This document shows, one piece after another, positions 31,349 through 31,675 of a stretch of DNA of 31,675 bases. How positions within the stretch are numbered: the first letter of the stretch is position 1; each line of letters opens with the position of its first letter. Position numbers and translations under genes: made by a program. The stretch is from a virus: positions 1 through 31,675 of the IMG/VR virus record IMGVR_UViG_3300020420_000043; one strand, given 5' to 3'. The notes under the pieces are model-generated. The model worked only from the letters and a program-made list of their open reading frames with translations, was not told the DNA's origin and ran no database searches.

Positions 31349-31565
31349 TGATCCTCACAGATCGTAAGGCCTGGTCCAGGTTAGTTGTTGCCGGTGGATC
31401 CAATGCTTTGTTGTATCCATCAACAAAATTTTCCAACAGCTCCTGGATCATACTTGCCTGGGATCTGCGTTTACTTTTACAGATCTTGTTGAATTCATCC
31501 CTCAATGGGATAGGTATCCTCACAAAAAGTGATACCAATTCTTCCTGGTTTTCTGCCACTTTCAT
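31338..31565 (-). CDS. ribbon-helix-helix (CopG/Arc-type) regulator
   Basis: The 75-residue protein shows the ribbon-helix-helix order: a strand SLFVRIPIP (12-20), helix A LRDEFNKICKSKRR, turn RSQAS and helix B MIQELLENFVDGYNKAL. Such dimers use the strand in the major groove and bind tandem operators. It is the first gene of the leftward operon and directly borders the control region, which carries direct repeats 22 bases apart, so autoregulation and control of the divergent promoters are likely. The RBS AGGAG is only two bases from the ATG, so initiation may be weak. Confidence 0.75.
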   Translation of the reverse strand: MKVAENQEELVSLFVRIPIPLRDEFNKICKSKRRSQASMIQELLENFVDGYNKALDPPATTNLDQALRSVRINEK

Positions 31566-31581
31566 ATCTCCTGTATAGATT

Positions 31582-31621
31582 TATATCATTTAGCTATTGT
31601 AAATATATCATTAGGATATAT
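31582..31621. promoter_or_regulatory. operator-like repeats in the control region
   Basis: TATATCATTTAG (31582-31593) and TATATCATTAG (31604-31614) are direct repeats 22 bases apart, two helical turns. The second is half of an inverted repeat ATATATC-ATTAG-GATATAT (31603-31621). They lie immediately upstream of the ribbon-helix-helix gene, whose product is the natural candidate to bind them. Confidence 0.45.
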
Positions 31622-31645
31622 ATTAGATAGTGAAAATAGTGCGAA

Positions 31646-31670
31646 TATAATACGAACAATTAACAAGGAG
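31646..31670 (+). promoter_or_regulatory. plus-strand -10 box and Shine-Dalgarno at right edge
   Basis: A perfect TATAAT (31646-31651) is followed by AAGGAG (31665-31670), and the window ends five bases later. The -35 region (around 31623-31628, TTAGAT) is poor. These signals point off the right edge and would serve the gene at the left edge if the sequence is circular. Confidence 0.5.
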
Positions 31671-31675
31671 AAACA

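Overview
The window looks like the essentially complete genome (or one full turn of it) of a small marine-type, T7-like podovirus. It carries a T7-order virion module: small and large terminase, GNAT protein, portal, scaffold, capsid, tail tubular proteins A and B, internal virion proteins, and a tail fibre with a T7-type N-terminus. It also carries a T7-lysozyme-like amidase and many small proteins typical of phages of marine bacteria. GC is low (high thirties by eye). I see no rRNA, tRNA, CRISPR, DNA polymerase, RNA polymerase, primase or helicase, so the phage should depend on host transcription and host replisome. The host cannot be named from the sequence; a marine proteobacterium is a guess.

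Layout. (1) 1-3742, plus strand: a short recombination/DNA-metabolism operon with an XF1762-family GNAT-like protein (open at the left edge), a promoter, a small serine recombinase, a membrane peptide, a YqaJ/lambda-Exo-type nuclease, a RecT annealing protein and a LexA-type winged-helix protein. (2) 3739-6892, minus strand: lysis and accessory cluster with amidase, 3-TM holin, EF-hand membrane protein and other small proteins. (3) 6906-9881: receptor-binding region, a seven-repeat RCC1-like propeller protein and a T7-type tail fibre. (4) 9968-18755: four internal (ejected) virion proteins. (5) 18764-25673: tail tubes, capsid, scaffold, portal. (6) 25673-29789: small virion proteins, GNAT, large and small terminase. 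(7) 29789-31565: early replication/regulation genes: winged-helix replication protein containing a candidate origin, DnaA domain IV protein, DUF1064 nuclease, ribbon-helix-helix repressor. (8) 31566-31675: a divergent control region with repeats, a plus-strand -10 box and a Shine-Dalgarno sequence pointing off the right edge.

How it fits together. The right edge ends in a plus-strand promoter and RBS, and the left edge starts within the first codons of a plus-strand gene. Joining the ends gives a coherent circle: one divergent control region feeds a short rightward operon and a long leftward early-plus-late operon, and the two converge with interlocked stop codons at 3739-3742. Initiation probably uses the winged-helix protein with host DnaA (or the phage DnaA-IV protein) at an origin inside the replication gene. 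Exo/RecT and the DUF1064 nuclease would process recombination intermediates and concatemers for the terminase.

The least expected features are a lambda-O-style origin candidate inside the replication gene, a perfect 10-bp hairpin masking the capsid Shine-Dalgarno, an OGG-type DNA-glycosylase-like motif in an ejected virion protein, an S74 chaperone domain on another ejected protein, a seven-repeat RCC1 propeller, and strong genome-wide enrichment of CCWGG, CCGG and GATC. Several small genes (49, 43, 50 and 53 aa) were found by reading the minus strand directly.
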